Positions 34,250 to 42,698 of a DNA stretch of 64,000 nt are shown in pieces. Both the position numbers and the translations under genes were made by a program. Under the pieces are notes generated by a model. The model did not search any database and was not told the origin of the DNA. It saw only the letters and a program-made list of their open reading frames with translations. The stretch is from Streptomyces sp. NK08204 (lineage in GTDB: Bacteria > Actinomycetota > Actinomycetes > Streptomycetales > Streptomycetaceae). Location of the stretch: the NCBI RefSeq assembly GCF_020400585.1, contig NZ_JAINVF010000021.1:1-64000 (forward strand). Reading direction: 5' to 3'. How positions within the stretch are numbered: the stretch's first letter is position 1; each line of letters opens with the position of its first letter.

Positions 34250-34945
34250 GTGGAAAACGGCGCCGCCCCGACCGCCAAGCCCGTGATCGTCGCGATCGAC
34301 GGTCCCTCCGGCACGGGCAAGTCGAGCACGTCGAAGGCCGTGGCCGCGCAGCTCGGCCTGAGCTACCTGGACACCGGCGCCCAGTACCGGGCGATCACCT
34401 GGTGGATGGTGAACAACGGCATCGATCTGGAGGACCCGACCGCCGTCGCCGCCGTCGCCGGCAAGCCGGAGATCGTCTCCGGCACCGACCCGGCGAACCC
34501 GACCATCGCGGTCGACGGCACCGACGTGTCCGGGCCGATCCGCACCCAGGAGGTCACCTCCAAGGTCAGTGCGGTCAGCGCGGTCCCCGAGGTGCGCACT
34601 CTCATCACCGAGCTGCAGCGCTCGCTGGCCGCCGCCGCGGAGAACGGCATCGTGGTCGAGGGCCGCGACATCGGTACGACCGTGCTCCCGGACGCCGACC
34701 TGAAGATCTTCCTCACCGCCTCCCCGGAGGCCCGTGCGGCCCGCCGCAGCGGCGAGCTGAAGGGCGTGGACATCCACGCCACCCGCGAGGCGCTGATCAA
34801 GCGCGACGCGGCCGACTCCAGCCGCAAGACCTCGCCGCTCGCCAAGGCCGACGACGCGGTCGAGGTGGACACCACCGACCTCACCCTGCCCCAGGTCATC
34901 GAGTGCGTCGTCACCCTGGTCCGGGAGAAGCGAGCCGGGAGGTGA
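34250..34945 (+). CDS. cmk: Cytidylate kinase
   Basis: It phosphorylates CMP and dCMP. The P-loop is DGPSGTGKSSTSK near residue 17, and the CMP-binding insert (LDTGAQYRAITWWM), GRDIGTTVLPDADLKIFLTA and the lid arginines (KRDAADSSRKTSPL) are all present; 231 residues is normal. GTG 34250 has AGGAAGG 9 bases upstream. Its stop overlaps the plsC-like start by 4 bp (GTGA). The tyrA-cmk-plsC-der order is a common actinobacterial arrangement. Confidence 0.95.
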   Translation: MENGAAPTAKPVIVAIDGPSGTGKSSTSKAVAAQLGLSYLDTGAQYRAITWWMVNNGIDLEDPTAVAAVAGKPEIVSGTDPANPTIAVDGTDVSGPIRTQEVTSKVSAVSAVPEVRTLITELQRSLAAAAENGIVVEGRDIGTTVLPDADLKIFLTASPEARAARRSGELKGVDIHATREALIKRDAADSSRKTSPLAKADDAVEVDTTDLTLPQVIECVVTLVREKRAGR

Positions 34946-35607
34946 ACCTCCCGTCGCGTCCGGAGGCAGACCTTCCGTCCGAGCGGGGAGCCGAGACCGG
35001 GCGGCGCATCGGTGTCGGCCTGATGTACGGGCTGTGGAAGCCGCGGGTGATCGGCGCCTGGCGGATGCCCGCGACCGGGCCGGTGATCCTCGCGGTGAAC
35101 CACTCGCACAACATCGACGGCCCGATGGTCATGGGAGTGGCACCGCGGCCGGTGCACTTCCTGATCAAGAAGGAGGCGTTCGTCGGACCGCTGGGTCCCT
35201 TCCTGACCGGCATCGGCCAGCTGAAGGTGGACCGCACCGCCGCCGACCGCACGGCGATCACCCAGGCCCTCGGGGTGCTCGGCGCCGGGGGCGTGCTGGG
35301 CATCTTCCCGGAGGGGACCCGGGGCGAGGGCGACTTCGCCTCGCTGCGCGCCGGACTCGCCTACTTCGCGGTCCGCGGCCGGGCGCCGATCGTGCCGGTG
35401 GCCGTACTGGGAAGCGCCGAGCGGCGGGGACGGCTGGTCGGTGCGCTGCCTCCGCTGCGCTCCCGCGTCGACGTCGTCTTCGGCGAGCCCTTCCTCGCGG
35501 GCGACGGCGGGCGGCGCACGCGCGCGGCGCTGGACCAGGCGACCGAACACATCCAGAAGCAGCTCACCGCGCACCTGGAAAACGCCAGGCGTCTGACCGG
35601 GCGCTAG
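34942..35607 (+). CDS. 1-acyl-sn-glycerol-3-phosphate acyltransferase (PlsC family)
   Basis: It acylates lysophosphatidate in phospholipid synthesis at the membrane face. The catalytic HX4D motif is NHSHNID, the phosphate-binding motif is FPEGTRGEG, and VPVAVLGS is motif IV. The length is 221 residues. GTG 34942 overlaps the cmk stop, and GGGAGG just upstream supports it. The N-terminal ~20 residues are hydrophilic and variable. Confidence 0.92.
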   Translation: MNLPSRPEADLPSERGAETGRRIGVGLMYGLWKPRVIGAWRMPATGPVILAVNHSHNIDGPMVMGVAPRPVHFLIKKEAFVGPLGPFLTGIGQLKVDRTAADRTAITQALGVLGAGGVLGIFPEGTRGEGDFASLRAGLAYFAVRGRAPIVPVAVLGSAERRGRLVGALPPLRSRVDVVFGEPFLAGDGGRRTRAALDQATEHIQKQLTAHLENARRLTGR

Positions 35608-35685
35608 GCGACACTTGAGTAGTGGCGCGGCCCAGCGGGGCTCGCGCCACCGATCACCACGAATGAACGACGAGGTACGGACTTC

Positions 35686-37167
35686 ATGAACGACCAGATC
35701 CAGCCCGACGGCTCGGCCGAGCACGAGTACGAGCACGGGGCTCTCGGCGACGCCGAGTACGCGGAGTTCATGGAGCTCGCCGCGGAAGAGGGCTTCGACG
35801 TCGAGGACGTCGAGGGCGCCATCGAGGCCGCGGGCCACGGTCCGCTGCCCGTGCTCGCCGTCGTCGGCCGCCCCAATGTCGGCAAGTCGACCCTGGTGAA
35901 CCGGATCATCGGCCGCCGCGAAGCGGTCGTCGAGGACCGGCCGGGCGTCACCCGTGACCGCGTCACCTACGAGGCCGAGTGGGCCGGCCGCCGCTTCAAG
36001 GTGGTCGACACCGGAGGCTGGGAGCAGGACGTCCTCGGTATCGACGCCTCCGTGGCCGCCCAGGCCGAGTACGCGATCGAGGCGGCCGACGCGGTCGTCT
36101 TCGTGGTCGACGCCAAGGTCGGCGCGACCGACACCGACGAGGCGGTCGTCCGGCTGCTGCGCAAGGCCGGCAAGCCGGTCGTGCTGTGCGCCAACAAGGT
36201 CGACGGCCCGAGCGGCGAGGCCGACGCGGCCTACCTGTGGAACCTGGGCCTCGGTGAGCCGCACCCGGTCTCCGCCCTGCACGGCCGCGGCACCGGCGAC
36301 ATGCTCGACGCCGTCCTGGAGGCGCTGCCCGAGGCCCCCGAGCAGACCTTCGGCACCGCCGTCGGCGGCCCGCGCCGCGTGGCCCTCATCGGCCGCCCGA
36401 ACGTCGGCAAGTCCTCGCTGCTGAACAAGGTCGCCGGCGAGGAGCGCGTCGTCGTCAACGAACTGGCGGGCACCACCCGCGACCCGGTCGACGAGCTGAT
36501 CGAACTGGGCGGCGTGACGTGGAAGTTCGTCGACACCGCCGGTATCCGCAAGCGCGTCCACCTCCAGCAGGGCGCCGACTACTACGCCTCCCTGCGCACG
36601 GCCGCGGCCGTGGAGAAGGCCGAGGTCGCGGTCATCCTGATCGACGCCTCCGAGAACATCTCCGTGCAGGACCAGCGGATCATCACCATGGCCGTCGAGG
36701 CGGGCCGCGCGATGGTCATCGCCTACAACAAGTGGGACACCCTCGACGAGGAGCGCCGCTACTACCTGGAGCGGGAGATCGAGACCGAGCTGGCCCAGGT
36801 CGCCTGGGCGCCCCGCGTCAACGTCTCGGCCCGCACCGGCCGCCACATGGAGAAGCTGGTTCCGGCCATCGAGACCGCCCTCGCCGGCTGGGAGACCCGC
36901 GTCCCCACCGGTCGTCTGAACGCCTTCCTCGGCGAGCTGGTCTCGGCCCACCCGCACCCGGTCCGGGGCGGCAAGCAGCCGCGCATCCTGTTCGGTACCC
37001 AGGCCGGCACGAAGCCGCCGCGGTTCGTGCTCTTCGCCTCCGGCTTCATCGAGGCGGGCTACCGGCGCTTCATCGAGCGCCGCCTGCGCGAGGAGTTCGG
37101 CTTCGAGGGCACCCCGATCCACATCTCGGTGCGGGTGCGCGAGAAGCGCGGCGCGAAGAAGAAGTAA
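35686..37167 (+). CDS. der: Ribosome biogenesis GTPase Der (EngA)
   Basis: Double-GTPase required for 50S assembly. The first G domain has GRPNVGKST (61-68) and DTGGWEQD; the second has GRPNVGKSSLLNK and DTAGIRKR, with YNKWD as its G4 motif; the C-terminal KH-like domain ends HISVRVREKRGAKKK. An acidic ~50-residue N-terminal extension precedes the first G domain, as in other actinobacteria. The length is 493 residues. GAGGT lies 9 bases before ATG 35686. Confidence 0.96.
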   Translation: MNDQIQPDGSAEHEYEHGALGDAEYAEFMELAAEEGFDVEDVEGAIEAAGHGPLPVLAVVGRPNVGKSTLVNRIIGRREAVVEDRPGVTRDRVTYEAEWAGRRFKVVDTGGWEQDVLGIDASVAAQAEYAIEAADAVVFVVDAKVGATDTDEAVVRLLRKAGKPVVLCANKVDGPSGEADAAYLWNLGLGEPHPVSALHGRGTGDMLDAVLEALPEAPEQTFGTAVGGPRRVALIGRPNVGKSSLLNKVAGEERVVVNELAGTTRDPVDELIELGGVTWKFVDTAGIRKRVHLQQGADYYASLRTAAAVEKAEVAVILIDASENISVQDQRIITMAVEAGRAMVIAYNKWDTLDEERRYYLEREIETELAQVAWAPRVNVSARTGRHMEKLVPAIETALAGWETRVPTGRLNAFLGELVSAHPHPVRGGKQPRILFGTQAGTKPPRFVLFASGFIEAGYRRFIERRLREEFGFEGTPIHISVRVREKRGAKKK

Positions 37168-37180
37168 CCGTCGTACGACA

Positions 37181-37216
37181 CGAAGGGCGGCCCCTGCGGA
37201 CAGGGGCCGCCCTTCG
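37181..37216. terminator. 16-bp perfect hairpin, bidirectional terminator
   Basis: CGAAGGGCGGCCCCTG / CAGGGGCCGCCCTTCG with loop CGGA, between der and the convergent hypothetical gene. There is no T tract. Confidence 0.9.
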
Positions 37217-37223
37217 GCGTGCC

Positions 37224-37622
37224 TTATGCTCCCCGGCGCGGTCTCGGGGGCAGCACGGCCGGCACGTGCTGCGTCCCGTTGCCCTGCTGCCGCCCGAGGG
37301 TGCCGATCCGCTGCCACTGCGACTGCTGGCGCGCGCTGTAGGCACCGGCGCTGTAGGCGCTGTACGAGCTGCTGAACGACCCCGGCCGGTGGCCCCCGTA
37401 GGAGCTGCTGCGGTCCGGGATGCTCCCGAAGGCCGTGAAGCCCAGCTCCTCCTCACCGCTGCGGTCCCCCGGCAGCGCACGGAAGGCCTTGACCCACTCC
37501 GCGTAGAGCGAGTCGTAGATCGGCGTGGCCGATGGCCCACCCCCGATGTCCTGCGCCGCCCGAGCGGACGGAACGGATGAGAAGAGGGCCCGGCGGGGAG
37601 AGGGGGTGTCGTATGGGTGCAC
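37224..37622 (-). CDS. Hypothetical protein, Ser/Tyr/Gln-rich
   Basis: A 132-residue protein with an ordered-looking centre (IYDSLYAEWVKAFRALPGDR, then EELGFTAFG) and a low-complexity Ser/Tyr/Ala region (SSSYSAYSAGAYSARQQSQWQRIG). No catalytic motif, signal peptide or membrane helix is seen. The GTG at 37622 has a weak GGA upstream. Its position after the der terminator seems conserved in Streptomyces from memory, but I cannot name a family. Confidence 0.65.
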   Translation of the reverse strand: MHPYDTPSPRRALFSSVPSARAAQDIGGGPSATPIYDSLYAEWVKAFRALPGDRSGEEELGFTAFGSIPDRSSSYGGHRPGSFSSSYSAYSAGAYSARQQSQWQRIGTLGRQQGNGTQHVPAVLPPRPRRGA

Positions 37623-37696
37623 GTATGTCCAAACGACCGAACCTTCAAAGAGATGCGGTCGGCCGGCCCCTGGCGGCCCCGCCCTTCAACGCGGCG

Positions 37697-38515
37697 TCAC
37701 GTACCGGCCAGAGGCAACGCCGCGGCAACCAGCCTCCCGTGCGCCGCGGCCCTGTCCAGCGCATCCCGCAGCAGATCCTCCCGGGGCTGCCGGCCGATGG
37801 ACGCCACCGGCGCTGCGAACAGCAGCACCTGCTGGTGCTTGTTGGCGGCGGCCCGCCAGCTGTCGGTCACCTGCAGCGGCTGGTGCGCCTGCCACCACGC
37901 CACCGGTTGCCCGCCGCCCGGGTTCGGCTGCAGCACGGCGTGCAGCCGGCCGGCGGCGAGCAGCACCGACCAGCCGTGCAGCACCGGCGGCACCGAGGCC
38001 AGTTCGGCCAGCGGCATGAAGCCCTGCTCGATGAGCAGCGGAAGGAAGTCGTCGCCGGTTCCGGTGGAGCCCGGACGCACGATGGGCGTGGTCGGCTCGA
38101 CGACCAGCGCGGGGTGCAACTCGCCCTCGATCAGGACCAGTCCGCTGGTCACACCGAGCACGGCCTGCTCGGGCGCGGAGTCCAGCGGCTCGTTGCCGAC
38201 CGCGGCCTCACCGCCGATCGACCGTACGGCGCCCCGCAGTTGTTCCTCGGTGACCTGGACGACCTGCGAAGGCAGACAGCCGGCGTGGGCGAAGGCGAGG
38301 ACCGCGGTCTCCTCGCCCACGAACAGAACGGTGCTGGTGCGCTCCTGTTCGGAGTCGCCCGGGGTACGACAGGACGTGCAGTCGTAACTGCCCGGGGCGC
38401 TTACTCCGGCGAGCAGCCGGTCGGCTTCCTCGTCGCCGATCTCGGCGCGTACGGCGTCACTGACGTCGAGCATGCGCGGCACGGTGGCTCCCTCGGGATG
38501 CGGTGCTGGGCTCAT
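37697..38515 (-). CDS. Hypothetical protein with a Cys-x-x-Cys pair
   Basis: A 272-residue soluble protein. It contains YDCTSCRTPGD (possible metal or redox CxxC near residue 45), a beta-rich middle (TVLFVGEETAVLAFAHAGC) and a C-terminal tryptophan-containing region (GQPVAWWQAHQPLQVTDSW). No known domain is recognised. The start ATG at 38515 is divergent from the Rpf-LysM gene across a 468-bp regulatory region. Confidence 0.7.
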   Translation of the reverse strand: MSPAPHPEGATVPRMLDVSDAVRAEIGDEEADRLLAGVSAPGSYDCTSCRTPGDSEQERTSTVLFVGEETAVLAFAHAGCLPSQVVQVTEEQLRGAVRSIGGEAAVGNEPLDSAPEQAVLGVTSGLVLIEGELHPALVVEPTTPIVRPGSTGTGDDFLPLLIEQGFMPLAELASVPPVLHGWSVLLAAGRLHAVLQPNPGGGQPVAWWQAHQPLQVTDSWRAAANKHQQVLLFAAPVASIGRQPREDLLRDALDRAAAHGRLVAAALPLAGT

Positions 38516-38655
38516 GAAGAAGACAACGGGCGTCCTGTGGCAGGAGTCACGCCCCGAGCGGAACGGAGTCGAACCACCCAGCGCACAGGGTCACCGACCG
38601 GCCGGAATCGGACACTCACCGTCAACTCTCCGTGGAGCCAGGAAGCTTGAAAGGG

Positions 38656-38669
38656 TGACGTCAGTCACA
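38656..38669. promoter_or_regulatory. Near-consensus Crp (cAMP receptor protein) site
   Basis: GTGACGTCAGTCAC fits GTGA-N6-TCAC exactly, the symmetric Crp/Fnr-family half-sites, and also the mycobacterial GTG-N8-CAC pattern. It lies in the gap between two divergent genes, 315 bp before the Rpf-LysM start and 141 bp before the other start. In Mycobacterium tuberculosis the Crp homologue activates rpfA, so the Rpf-LysM gene is the more likely target. Confidence 0.65.
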
Positions 38670-38983
38670 GGTCGCCTCTGGCGTTGGTCGAAAAATCATG
38701 AAATCAGCGAATGAAATGGGTGTCCGAAAATTGCCGATACCCTCGGTAACTCGCAACTGGCCTGGAGCGACGAGCAGTTGGTTGAACCCGGCCGCCCGCT
38801 CTCCCTACATTCCTCCGCCGTGTGCAACGAGCACCGCTCGGGTACGTCCGCCCGCCGGCACCAGGCAGAGCACGATCACAGCCGGGGGCCGCGGCGGACG
38901 GGGACGGGCGCGAGGAACCGCGGTCCTGCGCGGTGAGGCGCGCTCCGCCCTGGGGGAGCCCGGGTTCGTGGAGAGGGAATTAC
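38670..38983 (+). other. Long, structured 5' region of the Rpf-LysM gene
   Basis: No gene is supported. The stretch is AT-richer to about 38770 and then GC-rich with hairpin potential, including ACCGCG/CGCGGT near 38926-38942. Streptomyces rpfA and related cell-wall hydrolase genes are known to carry ydaO (c-di-AMP) riboswitches; I looked for the hallmark segments (GGGGACCCA, GGGGTGAATCC, CCGTCAGCTAAC) and could not match them convincingly. Confidence 0.35.
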
Positions 38984-39700
38984 ATGTCCGAGTGTGCCGA
39001 TACCAGCCGCGACACCGCTCGTCCCGACAGCGCCCGCAAGGGCCGTACGACGGCCGCTCTCGCCGGAGCGGTGCTCCTCGCCCCGCTGGGCCTGCTTGCC
39101 GCGACCGGCAACGCCGCCGCCGCGGACAACGGAGTGTGGGACCGAATCGCCCGGTGCGAAAGTGGCGGCAACTGGCACATCAACACCGGCAACGGCTACT
39201 ACGGCGGGCTCCAGTTCTCCGCCGGCACCTGGCGCGCGTACGGCGGCACCGCGTACGCCCCCCGGGCCGACCTGGCCTCCCGCAGCGCGCAGATCACCGT
39301 GGCCACCAAGGTCCAGCACGCCCAGGGCTGGGACGCCTGGCCGGTCTGCGCGGCCCGGGCCGGAGCCGCCGGCAGCGCACCGGCGACCGCGTCCTCCGGG
39401 TCGGCCGGGACGAACACCGCCGAACAGAGCGCGGCAACAGGGAGCACCGCGCCGGAGAGCAGCGCCACCACCAAGGCGGCCCCACGACGTCCGGCGAAGA
39501 CGCCGGACCATCCGGCGGCCCACACCGACCGCGGCACCCCCCACGGCTCCCGCGGCGACTACACCGTCCGCGAGGGCGACACCCTGAGCGCCGTCGCCGC
39601 CCGGCACGGCACCAGCTGGCAGCGGATCTACGCAGCCAACCGGACCGTCATCGGCGACGACCCGGACCTGATCGTGCCCGGCCAGCGCCTCGCCCTCTGA
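38984..39700 (+). CDS. Secreted resuscitation-promoting-factor-like transglycosylase with LysM domain
   Basis: A 238-residue peptidoglycan-cleaving enzyme. The signal peptide ends near ATGNAAAA, about residue 45. The Rpf domain follows (WDRIARCESGGNWHINTGNGYYGGLQF, catalytic Glu in CESGG; ends WPVCA). A Ser/Thr/Ala-rich linker leads to a C-terminal LysM (DYTVREGDTLSAVAARHGTSWQ). Rpf proteins aid spore germination and resuscitation in Streptomyces. GAGAGGG lies 6 bases before ATG 38984. An upstream Crp site and long leader suggest control by nutrients and perhaps RNA structure. Confidence 0.92.
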   Translation: MSECADTSRDTARPDSARKGRTTAALAGAVLLAPLGLLAATGNAAAADNGVWDRIARCESGGNWHINTGNGYYGGLQFSAGTWRAYGGTAYAPRADLASRSAQITVATKVQHAQGWDAWPVCAARAGAAGSAPATASSGSAGTNTAEQSAATGSTAPESSATTKAAPRRPAKTPDHPAAHTDRGTPHGSRGDYTVREGDTLSAVAARHGTSWQRIYAANRTVIGDDPDLIVPGQRLAL

Positions 39701-39735
39701 CCGGGCGGGTCACGGACGCCGATCACCTGACCGGT

Positions 39736-39768
39736 ACAGCCGCTGTCCACGAAGAGGACAGCGGCTGT
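39736..39768. terminator. 13-bp perfect hairpin terminator after the Rpf-LysM gene
   Basis: ACAGCCGCTGTCC / GGACAGCGGCTGT with a 7-base loop, 35 bp after the stop. Its right arm ends just before the WYL-regulator -10, so terminator and promoter nearly touch. Confidence 0.85.
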
Positions 39769-39794
39769 CCGCATCGACTGGCAGACTCGCCCCC

Positions 39795-40796
39795 ATGTCG
39801 GAGACCTCCGCACGCCTGCTGCGTCTGCTCTCGCTGCTGCAGATCCACCGCGACTGGTCCGGTGCCGAACTCGCCGAGCGCCTCGGCGTCAGCGCACGCA
39901 CGGTGCGCCGGGACGTGGACCGGCTGCGCGAGCTGGGCTACCCGGTCAACGCCGGCCCCGGCACCGGCGGCGGCTACCGCCTGGGCGCGGGCGCCGAGCT
40001 CCCGCCGCTGCTGCTGGACGACGACGAGGCCGTCGCCGTCGCGGTCGGCCTGCGCACCGCCGCCGGACAGGGCATCGAAGGCATCGGCGAGACCTCCGTA
40101 CGCGCCCTCGCGAAGCTGGAGCAGGTGCTGCCGGACCGGCTGCGCCGCCGGGTGAGCGCACTGAACGCCGTCACCGTGCCCATGCTGCGCGACGGTCCGC
40201 CCTCGGGTGCCGTCGACCCGGCCCTGCTCACCGAACTCGCCCACCTGTGCCGGGACGGCGAACGGCTGCGCTTCGAGTACCGCAGCCACGAGGGCGCCAC
40301 CGGCCGCCGCACGGTCGAACCGCACCGGCTGGTGTGCACCGAGCGGCGCTGGTACCTGGTCGCCTGGGACGTGGACCGCGCGGACTGGCGGACGTTCCGC
40401 GTCGACCGCATCACCCCCAAGCCGCCGCACGGGCCGCGCTTCCCCCCTCGCGAGCCGCCCGCCGAGGACCTGGCCGCCTATGTCTCGCGGGGCGTGTCCA
40501 CGCGCGCGTACGCCACGCACTCCGTGGTCCGGCTGCTGGTCCCGCTGCACGAGGCTGCCGAGCGGATCTCGCCGTCCGCCGGGACGCTGGAGGCCGACGG
40601 GGCGGACGCGTGCATCCTGCGCAGCGGCGCCGCGAGCCTGGAGCTGATGGTCGTTCACGTCATGATGCTGGGTCTGCCGTTCCAGGTGCTGGAGCCCGCC
40701 GAGCTGACCGAGGCCGTCCGCACGGTGCGGGACCGGCTCGACGCCGCTCTGACCCGGTCCACGGCTTTAATTCCCAGGCAGTGTCAGCTCCCGTGA
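39795..40796 (+). CDS. WYL-domain transcriptional regulator (YafY type)
   Basis: A 333-residue regulator. The N-terminal HTH_11 winged helix is SLLQIHRDWSGAELAERLGVSARTVRRDVDRLRELGYPV; the WYL sensor domain contains RRTVEPHRLVCTERRWYLVAWD and ends with a WCX-like region. WYL proteins bind nucleic-acid or nucleotide ligands and often control stress or defence genes; no obvious target is adjacent. ATG 39795 has CAGACT 7 bases upstream (39782-39787) and no ribosome binding site. The 272 bp downstream holds no gene. Confidence 0.92.
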   Translation: MSETSARLLRLLSLLQIHRDWSGAELAERLGVSARTVRRDVDRLRELGYPVNAGPGTGGGYRLGAGAELPPLLLDDDEAVAVAVGLRTAAGQGIEGIGETSVRALAKLEQVLPDRLRRRVSALNAVTVPMLRDGPPSGAVDPALLTELAHLCRDGERLRFEYRSHEGATGRRTVEPHRLVCTERRWYLVAWDVDRADWRTFRVDRITPKPPHGPRFPPREPPAEDLAAYVSRGVSTRAYATHSVVRLLVPLHEAAERISPSAGTLEADGADACILRSGAASLELMVVHVMMLGLPFQVLEPAELTEAVRTVRDRLDAALTRSTALIPRQCQLP

Positions 40797-41068
40797 CGGC
40801 GCCCGGGATTCCGGCGGTAATGGAGTCCGGGGCCCGTGCGGACCCCCTCTCGGCGCTTTCCGGCGGGGCAATGGGAGAGGGCGCATCGGTCCGCTTGAAT
40901 TTCGCTTGATTACGCCCGTAAGCGGTAGGGAAACCCTCGTTCGGGTGACGTAGTTCGAGTGAAACGGGTGCCGGGACTCTGTGACAGAAGTGTGACCGGC
41001 TTCTGATGCGGTTCTTACCCTGGGGAGCCCGGCTTCCGTCGTCGCCGGATACCGCCTAGCGTGGCCGT

Positions 41069-41284
41069 ATGGCACCGATTCCCACTCCTTCGGCGGAGCC
41101 CCAGGACAGTCCGGACGGGTACGTCGGCCTCGACGCCGCCCATGCCGAACGGCTCGCCCGGGAACGGGGGTGGTCGACGGTGCGGTCCCTTCCGCCCGGC
41201 GCGGTCATCACCATGGAGTACCGGGTGGGCCGGCTGAACTTCGAGGTGCGTGACGGCCGGGTGGCCCGCGCCTGGAAGGGCTGA
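41069..41284 (+). CDS. I78-family peptidase inhibitor-like small protein
   Basis: The 71-residue product matches the I78 inhibitor pattern: GLDAAHAERLARERGWSTVR, then LPPGAVITMEYRVGRLN and a DGRVARAWKG end. Characterised members inhibit serine proteases, usually after secretion; this one has no signal peptide, so an internal target or a different role is possible. TAGCGT (41057-41062) lies 6 bases before ATG 41069 with no ribosome binding site, a clear leaderless arrangement. Confidence 0.85.
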   Translation: MAPIPTPSAEPQDSPDGYVGLDAAHAERLARERGWSTVRSLPPGAVITMEYRVGRLNFEVRDGRVARAWKG

Positions 41285-41318
41285 AGCTCCGCACGTACGA
41301 CCGTCCGCACCGCACGCC

Positions 41319-41355
41319 GGCCCTCGTCGCGGTGGGCGTACGGACGACGAGGGCC
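41319..41355. terminator. Hairpin between I78 gene and convergent PAP2 gene
   Basis: GGCCCTCGTCG / CGACGAGGGCC, 11 bp with a 15-base loop. A second, weaker hairpin (GGCCCCG / CGGGGCC) follows immediately at 41352-41381. Confidence 0.75.
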
Positions 41356-41436
41356 CCGTCTCCCTCTCCGGGAGCGGGGCCTTCGCCGTGGCGCGGGGGC
41401 TGGTGGTGCGTACCGGGCCCCGCGCCGTCCAGGCCG

Positions 41437-42462
41437 TCAGCCGCCTGTCAGGGGGCGGGCCGGCTGGCTTGTGCCGCGCGGGAGGCGATCGGCGTGCGGC
41501 GGGCGCCTGCTGCCCACCGGGGTGACCGGGGTGCGTTCCGAGCGGGCCGTGTGCGGACCGGCGGCGAGATGGATCGTGCCGCGGGAGGTGCGGGTCAGGG
41601 AGACCGGCTCCCGCTCCGGGGCGGGGGACTCGGCCGCCGTGGTGCGTGACGTGAGCAGCACCGGCGTGAGCGGCACGGCGGGTGCGGGGACCGGCCGGCC
41701 GCGACGGGCGCGCCAGCGGTCACGGACGTCGAGGATCCAGGTCTCCGTCCGTGCGATCAGCGGCTCGAACCAGGGCAGGGCGAGCAGGATCAGCAGGCCC
41801 GCGGCCCAGCCCAGCAGCACGTCGCTCAGCCAGTGCGTACCGAGGTAGACGGTGGTGAGGCCGACGCCGAGCGCGGTGACCGCCGACAGCGCGGACAGCC
41901 AGCGGCGCGCTCTCGGGGTGGAGGCCAGATAGGCCAGGATTCCCCAGGTCACCACCGCGTTGGCGGTGTGGCCGCTGGGAAATATATCGCCGCCCAGGCC
42001 CATCTCGTTCGAGCCGATCACGGTGGCGTAGTGCGGGCCGAGCCGGCCCATGCCGAGCTTGGCGGCGCCGACCGTGGCGTTGAGCAGCAGCAGCGAGGCG
42101 GCCAGGGTCAGCAGCGGGCGCAGGGTGTGCTGCCGCCAGGAGCGCCAGCCCAGCCAGGCCGCGACCATCACGGCGGTGGGGCCGCGCTGGCCGAGCACCA
42201 CGTAGTAGTCGAGGAAGGCGTGGATCTGCGGCCACTGCTGGTACGGCCGGAAGAACATGACCTGCCAGTCGAGGCGGACCAGCCAGGAGGTGGTGATCAC
42301 GGCCCACACGATCGCCAGGTAGAAAGCCAGGGTCGCGGAGAACAGCACGACCCTGTGCCGGCTCATCCGCGGCACATCGATGTGGGCCGGTCGTTCCGGC
42401 TCACGGTCCAGCCTGGCGAACACCCGGTCCAGACGCCGGGTGAGGTTCCGTTCGGTACGCAC
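41437..42462 (-). CDS. PAP2-family membrane phosphatase
   Basis: A 341-residue protein with about six membrane helices and a hydrophilic C-terminal tail of ~90 residues. The lipid-phosphatase signature is present: KLGMGRLGP (motif 1, RP changed to R-LGP), PSGHTAN (motif 2, catalytic His) and TTVYLGTHWLSD (motif 3, SR replaced by TT but the catalytic His and Asp kept). Substrates are likely polyprenyl or lipid phosphates. GTG 42462 has TAACGT 7 bases upstream on the minus strand (42470-42475), so a leaderless mRNA is likely. Confidence 0.88.
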   Translation of the reverse strand: MRTERNLTRRLDRVFARLDREPERPAHIDVPRMSRHRVVLFSATLAFYLAIVWAVITTSWLVRLDWQVMFFRPYQQWPQIHAFLDYYVVLGQRGPTAVMVAAWLGWRSWRQHTLRPLLTLAASLLLLNATVGAAKLGMGRLGPHYATVIGSNEMGLGGDIFPSGHTANAVVTWGILAYLASTPRARRWLSALSAVTALGVGLTTVYLGTHWLSDVLLGWAAGLLILLALPWFEPLIARTETWILDVRDRWRARRGRPVPAPAVPLTPVLLTSRTTAAESPAPEREPVSLTRTSRGTIHLAAGPHTARSERTPVTPVGSRRPPHADRLPRGTSQPARPLTGG

Positions 42463-42698
42463 TCAATCGACGTTACAGCGAGTGAGGTGTGTGACCGGTC
42501 GAAACAGGGGGGTTGTGATGACGATGTGATGTGGGAAACGTCTCAGGACTCGTGGAATTCCGATGATTCCGCAATCCCTCCCCGTGGTGCCCTTCAATTC
42601 TTTTGATCATGACGCGTGTCGCTTATATGGCGCTTATGAATTCGTTCACCGAATCCTGGGGTGGAATTCTCCGGTCGCTCACCGTGCGCGATGGTTGA

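Noticed and set aside
38520..38640. tRNA-like sequence (GGTTCGACTCC on the minus strand)
   Set aside because: The T-arm-like stretch does not have a matching 5-bp stem, and no acceptor or anticodon arms could be paired around it.
38670..38983. ydaO (c-di-AMP) riboswitch before the Rpf-LysM gene
   Set aside because: Expected from family knowledge, but the conserved internal segments could not be located by eye; listed only as an unassigned leader.
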